NCBI GenBank assembly: GCA_028278625.1
Contig: JANQDY010000247.1
Span: forward strand, 1 to 17,438
Source: Thermodesulfobacteriota bacterium
GTDB taxonomy: Bacteria; Desulfobacterota; DSM-4660; Desulfatiglandales; Desulfatiglandaceae
Direction of reading: 5' to 3'
Length of the DNA: 17,438 bases
Shown here one piece after another: positions 1-8,934 of the stretch. Under the pieces are notes generated by a model that made no database searches, was not told where the DNA came from, and saw only the letters and a list, made by a program, of their open reading frames with translations. Both the position numbers and the translations under genes were made by a program. The first letter of the stretch is position 1. Every line of letters starts with the position of its first letter.

Positions 1-2
1 GT

Positions 3-290
3 GTGATCCTTTCCAAGGGGGATGACCCCGAGACACCCCGTCATGATACCGTTGCCGCAATGAAACGGGAATTTATAAAAATACAAGTGGCCGATAACGG
101 AAAAGGTATTGAACCCGTTGATCTCCCGAATATTTTTGATCCTTATTTTACAACCAAGAACGCCGGTACCGGCTTAGGCCTTGCCATCGCATATAACATC
201 ATCAAAGCCCATGAAGGAAAAATAACCGCTCTAAGCAAGCCGGGTCTAGGGACCACCATCACCGTATTATTGCCATTACCCGAGCCATGA
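3..290 (+). CDS. sensor histidine kinase, C-terminal ATP-binding end (5' partial)
   Basis: The reading frame enters from the left edge, so only the last ~95 residues of a sensor kinase are present; the GTG at position 3 is not a real start. The visible part is the C-terminal half of a HATPase_c (GHKL) domain. It has the G1 box DNGKGI, an F-box region IFDPYFTTK and the G2 glycine loop GTGLGLA, ending in the usual TITVLLPLP strand. The HisKA dimerisation/phospho-acceptor region and N box must lie upstream. The stop is 13 bp before the ATG of a sigma-54-type response regulator in the same direction, so the two form a two-component operon in which this kinase very probably phosphorylates that regulator. 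Its input signal cannot be inferred because the sensor part is missing. Confidence 0.93.
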   Translation: MILSKGDDPETPRHDTVAAMKREFIKIQVADNGKGIEPVDLPNIFDPYFTTKNAGTGLGLAIAYNIIKAHEGKITALSKPGLGTTITVLLPLPEP

Positions 291-303
291 TGGAGAGCAA
301 ATC

Positions 304-1686
304 ATGAAAAGCCACGAAAAATCCGTCCTGGTTGTCGATGATGACGATGCCCACAGGACCGTACTCAAAGCCGTTCTAAAGGGATGGGGGCATGATATCC
401 ATGAGGCCAATGACGGCCATGTTGCCGTTACGAAGGTCAAAGACAACCCCTTTGATCTTATCCTGATGGATATTCGCATGGTGAAACTATCGGGCATCGA
501 AGCTTTGAAACAGATCAAGATCATCAATCCCGCCATACCAATCATCATCATGACCGCCTATTCCTCGGTGGAAACGGCCGTGGAGGCCCTCAAACAAGGG
601 GCTTATGACTACCTCACCAAGCCCCTGGATTTTGATGAATTGCGGCTGGTGATGGAAAGGGGGATGGAGCACAGCCGGCTCAAAGCGGAAAACCGCTTCC
701 TAAAACAGGCCCTTGGGAGCCGGTTTGACACCCTGAATATCATCGGCAGGAGCCCGGCCATGGTCAAACTCATGGAAACCGTGGCCCAGGTCGCCGCTTC
801 CGATGCAACCGTATTGATCACCGGGGATTCTGGAACGGGCAAAGAACTGGTTGCCGGGGCCATTCATTTCAACAGCGCAAGGAACGAGGCCCCCTTTATT
901 AAGATCAATTGTGCCGCCATTACGGAAACGCTGCTTGAGTCCGAGCTCTTTGGACATGAGAAAGGGGCATTTACCGGGGCCCACCGAAAAAAGGAAGGCC
1001 GGTTTAAGCAGGCCCATGGGGGGACCCTTTTTCTGGATGAAATCAGTGAAATGCACCCGACCATGCAGGTAAAGCTGTTACGGGCACTGCAGGAAAGAGA
1101 AATCACCCCGGTGGGAGGAGAAAGGGAGATTCAAATAGACGTCCGGATTGTCGCGGCCACCAACAAGAATCTCACGGAGATGGTCCAACAGGGCCATTTC
1201 CGTGAAGATCTTTATTACCGGTTGAATGTGATTGAACTTCATCTTCCGCCACTGTCCCGGAGAAGGGAAGACATTCCCCTGATTGCCGAGCATTTTCTAA
1301 ACAGATTCAAAGAAAAGAACAAGAAAGATATCAAGGGATTTACGCCCAAGGCCATGGCCCGGCTCATTCAATACGAATGGCCGGGAAATGTGCGGGAATT
1401 GATCAATGTTATTGAAAGGGCTGTTATTTTGACAAGATCAGAGTACCTGGATACCTGCGATCTCTCTTTTGCGGGAAAGGATTCCGAATCTTTTTCAGAT
1501 ACTGAAGCGGCCCTGGCCGTTGATGACACCCTTGTACCGGAACTCCCCCTTGCGGAAGCGGAAAAACAGGTTATCCTGCGCACGCTGAAAGCCGCCGGGG
1601 GCAACAAAAGCGAAAGCGCAAGAAGGCTCGGCATTACCCGCAATACACTGCGCAAGAAATTAAGAGAGTATGGCGTAATGGAATAG
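304..1686 (+). CDS. sigma-54-dependent response regulator (NtrC/AtoC/ZraR type)
   Basis: A complete 460-residue enhancer-binding regulator. Residues 1-120 are a receiver domain with the acidic pocket DDDD (12-15), phospho-acceptor Asp56 in LILMDIRM and Lys106. Residues ~145-380 are an AAA+ domain with Walker A GDSGTGKE (174-181), the sigma-54-contacting GAFTGA loop (221-226) and Walker B TLFLDE (~240-245). Residues ~415-457 are a Fis-type helix-turn-helix (SESARRLGITRNTLRKKL). All parts needed for ATP-driven open-complex formation are intact. A GGAG Shine-Dalgarno sequence precedes the ATG. It is co-transcribed with the upstream kinase. The receiver resembles AtoC/ZraR-type regulators more than my recollection of the PEP-CTERM regulator PrsR. 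Its targets are unknown, but three sigma-54-like promoters occur in this window, the nearest before the convergent neighbouring gene. Confidence 0.97.
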   Translation: MKSHEKSVLVVDDDDAHRTVLKAVLKGWGHDIHEANDGHVAVTKVKDNPFDLILMDIRMVKLSGIEALKQIKIINPAIPIIIMTAYSSVETAVEALKQGAYDYLTKPLDFDELRLVMERGMEHSRLKAENRFLKQALGSRFDTLNIIGRSPAMVKLMETVAQVAASDATVLITGDSGTGKELVAGAIHFNSARNEAPFIKINCAAITETLLESELFGHEKGAFTGAHRKKEGRFKQAHGGTLFLDEISEMHPTMQVKLLRALQEREITPVGGEREIQIDVRIVAATNKNLTEMVQQGHFREDLYYRLNVIELHLPPLSRRREDIPLIAEHFLNRFKEKNKKDIKGFTPKAMARLIQYEWPGNVRELINVIERAVILTRSEYLDTCDLSFAGKDSESFSDTEAALAVDDTLVPELPLAEAEKQVILRTLKAAGGNKSESARRLGITRNTLRKKLREYGVME

Positions 1687-1710
1687 GGGTTCGTGCCAAG
1701 GGTCGGATCG

Positions 1711-1751
1711 AAAAAGAGAGCATCGGCCCACGCCTGGTGGCGTAAGCCGAT
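1711..1751 (-). terminator. rho-independent terminator of the beta-helix gene
   Basis: Read on the minus strand, 1751-1722 folds into a 13-bp stem with a 4-base loop (arms begin ATCGGC and end GCCGAT; two G-T pairs in the middle). It is followed by GCTC and a T-rich run at 1715-1711. It starts 14 bp after the stop of the minus-strand beta-helix gene, so it is correctly placed to end that transcript. On the plus strand the hairpin could also slow transcripts from the regulator that ends at 1686, but there is no T run on that side. Confidence 0.8.
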
Positions 1752-1764
1752 ACCCAGTAAGACG

Positions 1765-3927
1765 TTAAGGTTGTTCGCGGCTTCCCCGGTCAGGCGCATT
1801 CCCCTTGGGAATCCAACCCGTGTAGTAGGGGGAAACATCAGTCCCGCTGTTGATTGCCGGAGATCCCGTTTTAAGCGTATAGTCAAACCCGAGGGGATCC
1901 TCAAAGAGCGGGTCCGCGAAAAGATCCTGATCTCCCGGGCCGGACCCGCCGCGTCCAAAGCCGTACTGCGGATTCTTGCACGCCCGACTCCTCGGCCCTT
2001 CGCCGCAAGAGGCTTCCTGTCCGTTATTCCCGCTTAAGAGATTGTAGTCGGAGACCGATCCCTGGTTCAGAACAATACCGGCGGAAACGTTGAAGTAGGC
2101 AATATTGTTCAGGAGCATGTTATGGCCATCTGATTTCGCGGTAACGATCCCGGCTTTGCCGTTACAGGCGGTAACGTTGTTTAGGACATACCCTTCGGCA
2201 TTTTCGGCGAACCCGATCCCGGATTTGGCATTCCAATAGACGTCGTTTCCGACCACGGTACAATGGGTCACACCGTAATCCGAGCCCTTGCAGGAGATGC
2301 CGTTTTGGGCGTTACTGAAAGTGGTGTTTCCCACGATAAGGGCATATGTGTCGTCCAGAAGGAAGCCCCGATCCTCCCCGGCATGTTCGTTACGAACACC
2401 GATACCGGAAACCTTGGAATTAAAAACGATGTTTCCCCGCACCAGAACCGGTTCATCAGGCAATCCGACGCCGTCAAGGCCGATGCCGCCCTGATTCTTC
2501 AAGGCCGTCCTGTCTGATCCATTGTTGAACACGATGTTGTGTAAAACCACGGCCTGCGTCCTTTCGTTGATATGGTTACAGTTTTTCGGGTCTTCGTTGC
2601 AGGCACCCGCGGGCTGAAGGTATCCCTGGCGCACGCCGATTCCGGTCCAGGCATTTTCATAGACAATATTGTACTCAAGATACGCCTTGGCGCCATGCCG
2701 TACCCCGATGCCGGGAGACTGATGGTGATCTTCCTCTCCGGGCACCGCATTCCAGAAAGACTCGTTATTGATCATGACGGCGCAGGAGTAGTGGTTGTTA
2801 CCCAGTCCCAGGCCATTGTTTTGATACGAGATGTTGTCATAAACCAGGGGAACGGGCCGGACCTCGATATTGGTGTTTCGATAGTCGGCGTTTTTAAAGG
2901 CTTCCTGGGCCAGGGCCGGATCATACCCGCAAGGCGGCGTCAAAGGCGTGGTCTCCTTCCAGCTGGCATGCACGCCGATACCGGTGGAGCCATTGTTGTA
3001 AATGACATTATGCCGGATAATGGGAGATCCGCCCCTGCATTGCAGTGTATGACCATGACCGGGGATGGTGTGGTCCTGTTCAGGCATCAGTCTTACGGTG
3101 AACCCGTCGAAGACCGTGTTACGCGTGGTACCGGCCGTGAAGTCGACCATTGGCCGCCGGTTTCCACAGCCGCGATTGGGTTCGTCGGGATCATCGGGTG
3201 TACAGTCGATGGTGCCGCCCAGGGTCGACCCTTCGGCGTATCCTCCGCCCTCCAAAACAGTGCGTACGGCACGTTTCAGCGGTTTCAGGTATGGTTTCCG
3301 GGAATCGACCACGACCCGCTCTACGGTATCATAATAATGGCGCAGGTCGATTCGTTCGGCCAGGTAGTCGTTAAGGCGTTCATTCCCATCTTCAACGGTG
3401 CCCGCTTCATTCCAGGTGTCCGAGTAGATTTTCACATCCTTACCGTCAATACTCAGGTATTCCCGGTAAATTCCCGGCCGCACGATAATGGCATCGCAGT
3501 GATTGGCGGCATCAATTGCATCCTGGATCGCGCCGAAAACAGCATGGAAGCCCCCTTGGGTCCATCGCGGATCATTCTCCCCGTTTTTGCTGACCAATAG
3601 CATGCGGCTATCCCCGATCTCGCTGCAATCGGGGCGGCTTGCCATCATTTCCTCGTAAGCCGACCCACAAGATCCAAAGGGGGATACAAAATCGTCCGGC
3701 GGGTCCTGGTAACGGACGTCCGCAAAGGGATCCTCGGTTGCCACGTCAAATTGCGGGGGAGAATCTCCACAACGCTCTTCCACACGGCCCCCAAACCCAT
3801 CCGTACCGGAAGTGAGCCCCCGCCGCAGCTCCCCTCCAAAAGTAGTGGACATCATGGAAACACAAAACACCGCCATGAAAAAAAGGATTCCAATTAAAAC
3901 GCAATTTTCTTTTTTGATGGGTTTCAT
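1765..3927 (-). CDS. secreted right-handed parallel beta-helix repeat protein
   Basis: A 720-residue protein beginning with a signal peptide (charged MKPIKKEN, then a hydrophobic stretch to about residue 30), so it is exported. From about residue 110 it reads like a NosD/pectate-lyase-like beta-helix. It opens with the cap FGAIQDAIDAANHCDAIIV, and from ~270 to 640 come about ten PbH1-type rungs of the pattern 'NIVYxNxxxGIGV' (for example HNVIYNNGSTGIGV, YNIVYENAWTGIGV, GNIVFNSKVSGIGV, GNDVYWNAKSGIGF). It ends with DYTLKTGSPAINSG, a common C-terminal end in such proteins. A polysaccharide-binding or -processing role is typical of the family, but I see no clear lyase active site and assign no reaction. 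There is no PEP-CTERM tail. The start is supported by the Shine-Dalgarno AAAGGAGGT 7 bp before ATG and by a sigma-54-type promoter 62 bp upstream. It is convergent with the response-regulator gene. Confidence 0.93.
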   Translation of the reverse strand: MKPIKKENCVLIGILFFMAVFCVSMMSTTFGGELRRGLTSGTDGFGGRVEERCGDSPPQFDVATEDPFADVRYQDPPDDFVSPFGSCGSAYEEMMASRPDCSEIGDSRMLLVSKNGENDPRWTQGGFHAVFGAIQDAIDAANHCDAIIVRPGIYREYLSIDGKDVKIYSDTWNEAGTVEDGNERLNDYLAERIDLRHYYDTVERVVVDSRKPYLKPLKRAVRTVLEGGGYAEGSTLGGTIDCTPDDPDEPNRGCGNRRPMVDFTAGTTRNTVFDGFTVRLMPEQDHTIPGHGHTLQCRGGSPIIRHNVIYNNGSTGIGVHASWKETTPLTPPCGYDPALAQEAFKNADYRNTNIEVRPVPLVYDNISYQNNGLGLGNNHYSCAVMINNESFWNAVPGEEDHHQSPGIGVRHGAKAYLEYNIVYENAWTGIGVRQGYLQPAGACNEDPKNCNHINERTQAVVLHNIVFNNGSDRTALKNQGGIGLDGVGLPDEPVLVRGNIVFNSKVSGIGVRNEHAGEDRGFLLDDTYALIVGNTTFSNAQNGISCKGSDYGVTHCTVVGNDVYWNAKSGIGFAENAEGYVLNNVTACNGKAGIVTAKSDGHNMLLNNIAYFNVSAGIVLNQGSVSDYNLLSGNNGQEASCGEGPRSRACKNPQYGFGRGGSGPGDQDLFADPLFEDPLGFDYTLKTGSPAINSGTDVSPYYTGWIPKGNAPDRGSREQP

Positions 3928-3988
3928 TTTTCGACCTCCTTTATGATGAATGGGTTAAAGTTTGTTGAGCAGTTTCATGATCCATAAT

Positions 3989-4004
3989 GGCAATTTGCAT
4001 GCCA
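3989..4004 (-). promoter_or_regulatory. sigma-54 (-24/-12) promoter of the beta-helix gene
   Basis: On the minus strand the sequence is TGGCATGCAAATTGCC, against the sigma-54 consensus TGGCAC-N5-TTGCW. The invariant GG and GC are present at the right spacing; the deviations are T for C at the sixth position and C for W at the last. The predicted start site is near 3978, giving a leader of about 51 nt before the ATG at 3927. Position, spacing and orientation match the other two candidates in this window. Confidence 0.7.
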
Positions 4005-4197
4005 GTCGTATTTGGTGGGTGCCATGTTTCCATAACATTTTAATATAATAGAATAATTTATTTCATGGGTAGCGCTTGGCATGAATCATGGCGAATGGGG
4101 ATGTGGTCAAAAAATAACCGGTTCGGCAGGATGTGAAGGCGCATCTGCGCAAAAAGTAATCGGTTGTTAAGCCCGTGGGCGACTTAAAAATCTTACC

Positions 4198-4227
4198 TTG
4201 TATCGGATATTCGTCAAATGGTAATAT
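4198..4227 (+). promoter_or_regulatory. weak candidate sigma-70-type promoter for the hybrid kinase
   Basis: TTGTAT and TAATAT are separated by 18 bp, 122 bp upstream of the hybrid-kinase ATG. Each hexamer deviates from consensus (TTGACA/TATAAT). This is the best-looking candidate I found in the 3928-4349 intergenic region apart from the minus-strand sigma-54 element. I found no correctly spaced -24/-12 element for the plus strand here. Treat as tentative. Confidence 0.22.
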
Positions 4228-4349
4228 TGGAAATAACCCGCAAGAATGGTTTTTTCTAAAAACCTGTATAACCTTTTAACGCGGACCAATCGTATTTCAG
4301 GGTGAAAACCTCGTAATATCGGACCTCTATAAAACCGGGAAATTAAGGA

Positions 4350-7010
4350 ATGGCTAAAATTCTGATTGCGGATGATGACTTCGTTACAAGGATGGAACTA
4401 TCTGAAATGCTTGATGCCGCGGGCCATGATTTGGTTGGCGAGGCGGAAACGGGAAAAGAGGCGATTCAACTGTCCAGGGATTTGGATCCTGATCTTATGA
4501 TCATTGACATTGTAATGCCGGGTGAACTGGATGGCATATCCGCGGCGGAAGAAATCAAACGGAAATCGGATACGGCGATCATCTTCATTTCAGGGTATGG
4601 CGATCCGGAATATATCGAAAGAGCCAAGCAGGTTGAACCGTTCGGCTATGTTATGAAGCCCTTTGACGAGAAGGAAGTAAAGGCGTTTGTGGAAATCGCT
4701 CTTCACAAAAGGGATATTGAAAGGAGACTCAGAAAATCCCAGGCACACCTTTCAGCCTTATTTGAGAACACCGAAGACTTCATCATGATAGCTGATGAAA
4801 AGGGTGTTCCTCAGTCTTTTAATGCGGCTTACGAGAACATCATCAAAGAGGTGCTGGGCATAGATATGAAACCCGGGATTCAGCCGCACAAATTGCTGGA
4901 CGATCCTAAAGCGGTCCAATATTGGGAAGCGCTTCACCGACGGGTTCTGAGTGGAGAGAAATTCACCGCGGAATATCGTCGGGAGATGATTCCGGGTGAA
5001 GCCCGCTATTTTGAGTTTTCCTTTTCTCCAATCATTGAAAGTGGTGAAGTGAGAGGCTTTGTGGAGGTGGCGCGGGATATCACCGAGCGGAAGCAAGGGG
5101 AAGCGGCGCTTCAGGAGAGCGAGGAGAAGTATCGTTTGCTGGCGGACAACATAAGCGACAACATTTGGATTCTGGATCTCGGAACCATGCGCTTTTCATA
5201 TGTCAGTCCTTCCGTAAAAAACATCACGGGGTATAGTGCCGAAGAGGCAACCGGATTTCACCTGGAAGATGTTTTGGCCCCCGATTCATTGGAACGTGCC
5301 GCTAAAACCCTTAGCAAAGAACTGTCGGATGACGGAAAAGACCCAAACCCATCGAGATCGGCCATTCTTGAGCTGGAACAGTTCCACAAAGATGGTGGAA
5401 CGGTCTGGACGGAAATTTCCACGCGGTTTATTAGGGATGCAGAAGGTCGGCCATGTTTCATATTGGGTGTCACCAGAGATATTACCGAGCGCAAGGAGGC
5501 GGAAGCGGCCTTGCGGGAGAGCGAGGATAGATTCAGACAGCTGTTTGATTTGTCCCCGCTTGCCGTGGCCCTGACTGATCCCGAGACAGGGGCGATTCTG
5601 GATGTTAATGAATCGTTCTCTGTTTTTTCCAATTACGCAAAGGACGACCTCCTCGGACGAACAACAACGGAATTGGGATTTCTTACAAGTGCGTCGAGAG
5701 ATGCGTTTGCAGAGGAGTTACTGGCAACGGGTGAGATCAATGGCATGGAAATAGATTACAGGCCCAAAGACGGTTCAGTTCGTCAGGCCGTCGTATCCAG
5801 CAAGATCATTCAGCTGACGGGTGAGGCCAGAATTCTCACGGCAATCCATGACGTGACTGAACAGAAGAACCTCCAGGACCAACTCCAACAGGCGCAGAAG
5901 ATGGAAGCAATCGGCACACTCGCAGGTGGTATTGCCCATGATTTCAACAACCTGCTCATGGCCGTTCAGGGCAGCGCTTCCATGCTGCTCATGGACAAGG
6001 ATTCCACCCACCCTGAATTCTCCCTAATAAAGGGAATCGAAACGTGTGTTGAAAGTGCCGCCGACCTGACGAAGCAGCTTTTGGGTTTTGCCAGAGGCGG
6101 AAAATACGAGGTTAAGCCAAGTGATTTGAATGCGCTTGTCAAGCAAGAAGCCAAAATGTTCGGAAGAACCAAAAAAGAGATCAAGATACATGAAACATAC
6201 GAAGACAATCTTTGGCCGGTTGAAATAGATCGGGGTCAAATCCAGCAGGTTCTGTTGAATGTTTTTGTCAATGCCTGGCAAGCAATGCCCGGGGGCGGCG
6301 ACCTGTATCTGCGAACGGAAAACACGACGCTTGATAAAGACAATTTAGAGGACTTTTCCGCAGAACCCGGAGAATATGCGAGGGTGTCAATTACGGATAC
6401 AGGCATTGGAATGGATAAAGCGACCCGGGAAAGGATCTTCGATCCGTTTTTTACGACCAAAGAAATGGGTAGGGGCACCGGACTGGGATTGGCCACGGCA
6501 TTTGGGATCATCAAGAATCACGGGGGGTTCATCAATGTTGACAGTGAAAAGGGCCATGGCAGCACTTTCAATATCTGTTTGCCTGCTTCCCGAAAAGATG
6601 TTGTTCTGGAAAGGAAATCCAAAGGTGAAATCCTGAAAGGGAGCGAAACTGTCCTTTTCGTGGATGATGAGGAGATGATAACGGAGATCGCTGAGGATAT
6701 GCTAAGGTCATTGGGCTATGAAGTGCTGATTGCCCGAAACGGAAAAGAAGCGATCGATATATTCAGGCGGAAGCAGGAACAAATTGATGTGGTGATTCTG
6801 GATATGATTATGCCTGGAACAAGCGGAAGTGATACATTTGACAAGCTGAAAGAAATTGATCCCCATATAAAGATCCTTCTTGCCAGTGGATACACCATAA
6901 ATGGGCAAGCAGCGGAAATACTGAATCGCGGATGTAACGGTTTCATTCAAAAGCCCTTTAAAATGGTCCAATTGTCACAGAAACTTAGGGAGATTTTGGA
7001 TAAGAAATAG
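4350..7010 (+). CDS. hybrid sensor histidine kinase (REC-PAS-PAS-PAS-HisKA-HATPase-REC)
   Basis: An 886-residue cytoplasmic signalling protein with no membrane segments. The order is: an N-terminal receiver (1-~118; Asp53 in IIDIVMPG, Lys103); three PAS/PAC units (~130-250, ~255-382, ~385-505; the first two end in DITERK and the third in DVTEQK); HisKA with His530 in [11 protein letters not shown]; HATPase_c with the N box around Asn641, G1 DTGIGM (~683) and G2 GRGTGLGLA (~707-715); and a C-terminal receiver (~767-885; Asp818, Lys868). All phosphotransfer residues are present. The leading receiver suggests it takes phosphate or a signal from another kinase, while the PAS domains sense ligand or redox state. 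No output domain is attached, so a separate HPt protein or DNA-binding regulator is expected. It stands alone, flanked by two minus-strand genes for exported proteins. Only a weak Shine-Dalgarno (AAGGA next to ATG) is seen. Confidence 0.95.
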   Translation: MAKILIADDDFVTRMELSEMLDAAGHDLVGEAETGKEAIQLSRDLDPDLMIIDIVMPGELDGISAAEEIKRKSDTAIIFISGYGDPEYIERAKQVEPFGYVMKPFDEKEVKAFVEIALHKRDIERRLRKSQAHLSALFENTEDFIMIADEKGVPQSFNAAYENIIKEVLGIDMKPGIQPHKLLDDPKAVQYWEALHRRVLSGEKFTAEYRREMIPGEARYFEFSFSPIIESGEVRGFVEVARDITERKQGEAALQESEEKYRLLADNISDNIWILDLGTMRFSYVSPSVKNITGYSAEEATGFHLEDVLAPDSLERAAKTLSKELSDDGKDPNPSRSAILELEQFHKDGGTVWTEISTRFIRDAEGRPCFILGVTRDITERKEAEAALRESEDRFRQLFDLSPLAVALTDPETGAILDVNESFSVFSNYAKDDLLGRTTTELGFLTSASRDAFAEELLATGEINGMEIDYRPKDGSVRQAVVSSKIIQLTGEARILTAIHDVTEQKNLQDQLQQAQKMEAIGTLAGGIAHDFNNLLMAVQGSASMLLMDKDSTHPEFSLIKGIETCVESAADLTKQLLGFARGGKYEVKPSDLNALVKQEAKMFGRTKKEIKIHETYEDNLWPVEIDRGQIQQVLLNVFVNAWQAMPGGGDLYLRTENTTLDKDNLEDFSAEPGEYARVSITDTGIGMDKATRERIFDPFFTTKEMGRGTGLGLATAFGIIKNHGGFINVDSEKGHGSTFNICLPASRKDVVLERKSKGEILKGSETVLFVDDEEMITEIAEDMLRSLGYEVLIARNGKEAIDIFRRKQEQIDVVILDMIMPGTSGSDTFDKLKEIDPHIKILLASGYTINGQAAEILNRGCNGFIQKPFKMVQLSQKLREILDKK

Positions 7011-7029
7011 CCGCACCGTCACCAATTTA

Positions 7030-8589
7030 TCACTGACCAACATCTAACGCCGCACCGCCTGCTATTTGAGATCCCGGCGCGAATGTGGTGATGGGTGAGG
7101 TAAGAGTGGCGCTTGAGCCCTTTTCAAAGGTTGTTCCCGAACCTACCAGGATCGATGTTGATGCGTTAAATCTAGCGGTAGCATTGTCAGGGACAGTTAC
7201 GTTCTCCAGTGAAATTGTGGCGCCCGTACATGTGCATGTCTCGCCCGCGGGAAAGGTAACACCATCAAGAACCACGTCGCCACCCGCGCAGGACGGACAT
7301 GTAACGGGAAGGCCGATATTTATATGATATGCATGTATGAGCGGCAGATGGCCACAGCAGCCCGGTTTGTCCCCGCCGTCCTGGGAAATATAGATTCTTT
7401 GGGTCGATGGATCGTAGGCCGCCCCCAGAATATTGGGATTGTTGTTGGCGAACGGCAAATCGAGTTCCCAAACGCCATAGGGGAGAATCTCCCACATCTG
7501 TTTCTCTTTTGTCTTCACGGATAAGAGGTCCAGTGCGTCATACGCCAGCACCAAATAGACATAGGGATAAGCATGACCGCCTTTGGCGCTGTCGGCCGGA
7601 TCATAGCAGCACAGCACTTCCGGATATGCGGGATCACAATAGGTGTTATGCAAGGCTGGATCGGACTTCCCCTCACCATAGCAGAAAATACCCGTGCCGC
7701 GCCGGCCAAAAAAGAGCACGGTACGGCTTCCCCGTGGAAAGACGATCCCTTTGATGTTCATGGAGCCGTTGTACAGAACGTCGGGGCGCTGATCACCATA
7801 GGTTCCCAGCGTCGGATGATCGATGGGGTAGCCCACCAACGGTGTGGCGGGCAACGGGTCTTCCAATCCCAGTTTGTCCGGATCAAAAACCGAGGCCGCC
7901 GGCCCAAGGGAGGTTCGGCTGATGATGGAAAGACAACAATTCCCGGTGAGCGCGGGACCACCGAACCGGGATTGCCACTCTGGTGGAATGTCCGTCATAT
8001 ATCCGTCGACGAAGGCCGGGTTCGGAATTGTTGGGACTTCGCCGACTTGATACATCCCAAGAAAGTCGCCGCTTTCGCTGACATCGCGTCCCGAAGTAAA
8101 GTGGGAGAGTCTGACGGCGTAGCCGGCATCGTAATATCCGAATGCGGTTCCAACCAGCTTATCATTCCGAATCAAGAAACCGCCGATCGGTACCCCGCTG
8201 GTTTCCACGGCCGCTCCCCCTTCCCCAATGTTTGACCGGTTGCCTTCCGTTATGTCTACGAACGGTTGCAGTACCGCAGCCGTGTTAAGGTCGGCAAGAT
8301 CGGTGCTGTTGATAAGTTGGGGAATGGATATCTCGGCTGTCAATTGGTACCAGGCGTGGCCAACCATGAACAGGGAGTTATTGTGCGGATTGTAAGTCAG
8401 GGCTGTTCCGCCGTAATTGAATCCGCTGTATTGCGGCGATCCAAAGTCACCTTGGGGCACTCGAAAAGCACCCAGGTATTCCAGATCCGTCTCCACGAGG
8501 AGCCTTTCTTCGGCCCCGGAAATACCTGATGCCGCAACAGCAAAATGAACCAGCACGATGGTCATGATAGTGAGTGTCTGTTTGATCAT
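7030..8589 (-). CDS. secreted protein of unknown function, Cys-Cys pairs and repetitive C-terminal tail
   Basis: I do not recognise a named family. With the start at 8589 the protein has 519 residues and begins with a signal peptide (MIKQTLTIMTIVLVHFAVAA, cleavage around 20-26), so it is exported. Residues ~30-425 have strand-rich, propeller-like features (LEYLGAFRVP, ALTYNPHNNSLFMVGH, GAAYDPSTQRIYISQ). Three vicinal Cys-Cys pairs (218-219, 327-328, 411-412) plus C303 and C318 suggest disulfides in an extracytoplasmic protein. The tail (~430-519), starting CPSC and CTC, has short repeats such as GTTFEKGS and TTFAPGSQIAGGA that look like a small beta-solenoid. An in-frame start at 8682 would lie upstream of the consensus sigma-54 promoter at 8641-8656, so 8589 is preferred, although its Shine-Dalgarno is weak. 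It converges on the hybrid kinase with 19 bp between the stops. No PEP-CTERM tail. Confidence 0.85.
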   Translation of the reverse strand: MIKQTLTIMTIVLVHFAVAASGISGAEERLLVETDLEYLGAFRVPQGDFGSPQYSGFNYGGTALTYNPHNNSLFMVGHAWYQLTAEISIPQLINSTDLADLNTAAVLQPFVDITEGNRSNIGEGGAAVETSGVPIGGFLIRNDKLVGTAFGYYDAGYAVRLSHFTSGRDVSESGDFLGMYQVGEVPTIPNPAFVDGYMTDIPPEWQSRFGGPALTGNCCLSIISRTSLGPAASVFDPDKLGLEDPLPATPLVGYPIDHPTLGTYGDQRPDVLYNGSMNIKGIVFPRGSRTVLFFGRRGTGIFCYGEGKSDPALHNTYCDPAYPEVLCCYDPADSAKGGHAYPYVYLVLAYDALDLLSVKTKEKQMWEILPYGVWELDLPFANNNPNILGAAYDPSTQRIYISQDGGDKPGCCGHLPLIHAYHINIGLPVTCPSCAGGDVVLDGVTFPAGETCTCTGATISLENVTVPDNATARFNASTSILVGSGTTFEKGSSATLTSPITTFAPGSQIAGGAALDVGQ

Positions 8590-8640
8590 GGTCCGGCCTG
8601 CCCTTGGGATCCTCTGTTCCGGCATACTGTTGCAATGCCC

Positions 8641-8656
8641 GGCAACTATCGTGCCA
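8641..8656 (-). promoter_or_regulatory. consensus sigma-54 (-24/-12) promoter
   Basis: The minus strand reads TGGCACGATAGTTGCC. This matches TGGCAC-N5-TTGC at every fixed position, with only the final W replaced by C. It lies 52 bp upstream of the ATG at 8589, with a predicted start site near 8630 and a leader of about 41 nt. It decides the start of the downstream gene, because an ATG at 8682 would be outside the transcript. Sigma-54 promoters require an NtrC-type activator; one is encoded at 304-1686, but the link is not shown. Confidence 0.87.
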
Positions 8657-8683
8657 AATGGTATAGCTGATTTTTGCGTCATG

Positions 8684-8702
8684 AAAATAATTTAGTTATT
8701 TT
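8684..8702. promoter_or_regulatory. AT-rich inverted repeat upstream of the sigma-54 promoter
   Basis: AAAATAA-TTTAG-TTATTTT is a perfect 7-bp dyad with a 5-base spacer, 28 bp upstream of the -24 element at 8641-8656. It could be an activator or IHF-type binding site, but AT-rich dyads also occur by chance. I did not find the same dyad upstream of the other two sigma-54-like promoters. Confidence 0.3.
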
Positions 8703-8934
8703 AGAAAGTTATGCCCAATTGTCTTTATTCACCCATCAAATTGTCATCTCTTCAAGCATCGTGATCTCGCAGCCTGGAACATAATTTGTAAAGGGAGTGA
8801 CAAGCTTTGTCAGATACGGAGAAATTAAATTTCAAGCGGGGAGAGAATCGGGCTCTTTACATCATAAAACCGATGGTGTATTTCTCAGCAAAGGGTTCTT
8901 TATCCACCGACGTTGTACACAATGGAGAGAGCCG

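Noticed and set aside
304..1686. Identification of the response regulator as the PEP-CTERM regulator PrsR
   Set aside because: The receiver sequence and the gene pairing look like AtoC/ZraR-type systems; proximity to PEP-CTERM genes alone is not enough.
2572..3600. 342-codon plus-strand frame opposite the beta-helix gene
   Set aside because: No family resemblance and no ribosome site; the minus-strand frame has a signal peptide, repeat rungs, promoter and terminator.
8775..8790. Plus-strand sigma-54-like element TGGAACATAATTTGTA before the truncated enzyme gene
   Set aside because: The -12 element has GT instead of the near-invariant GC, and position four of the -24 part is also wrong.
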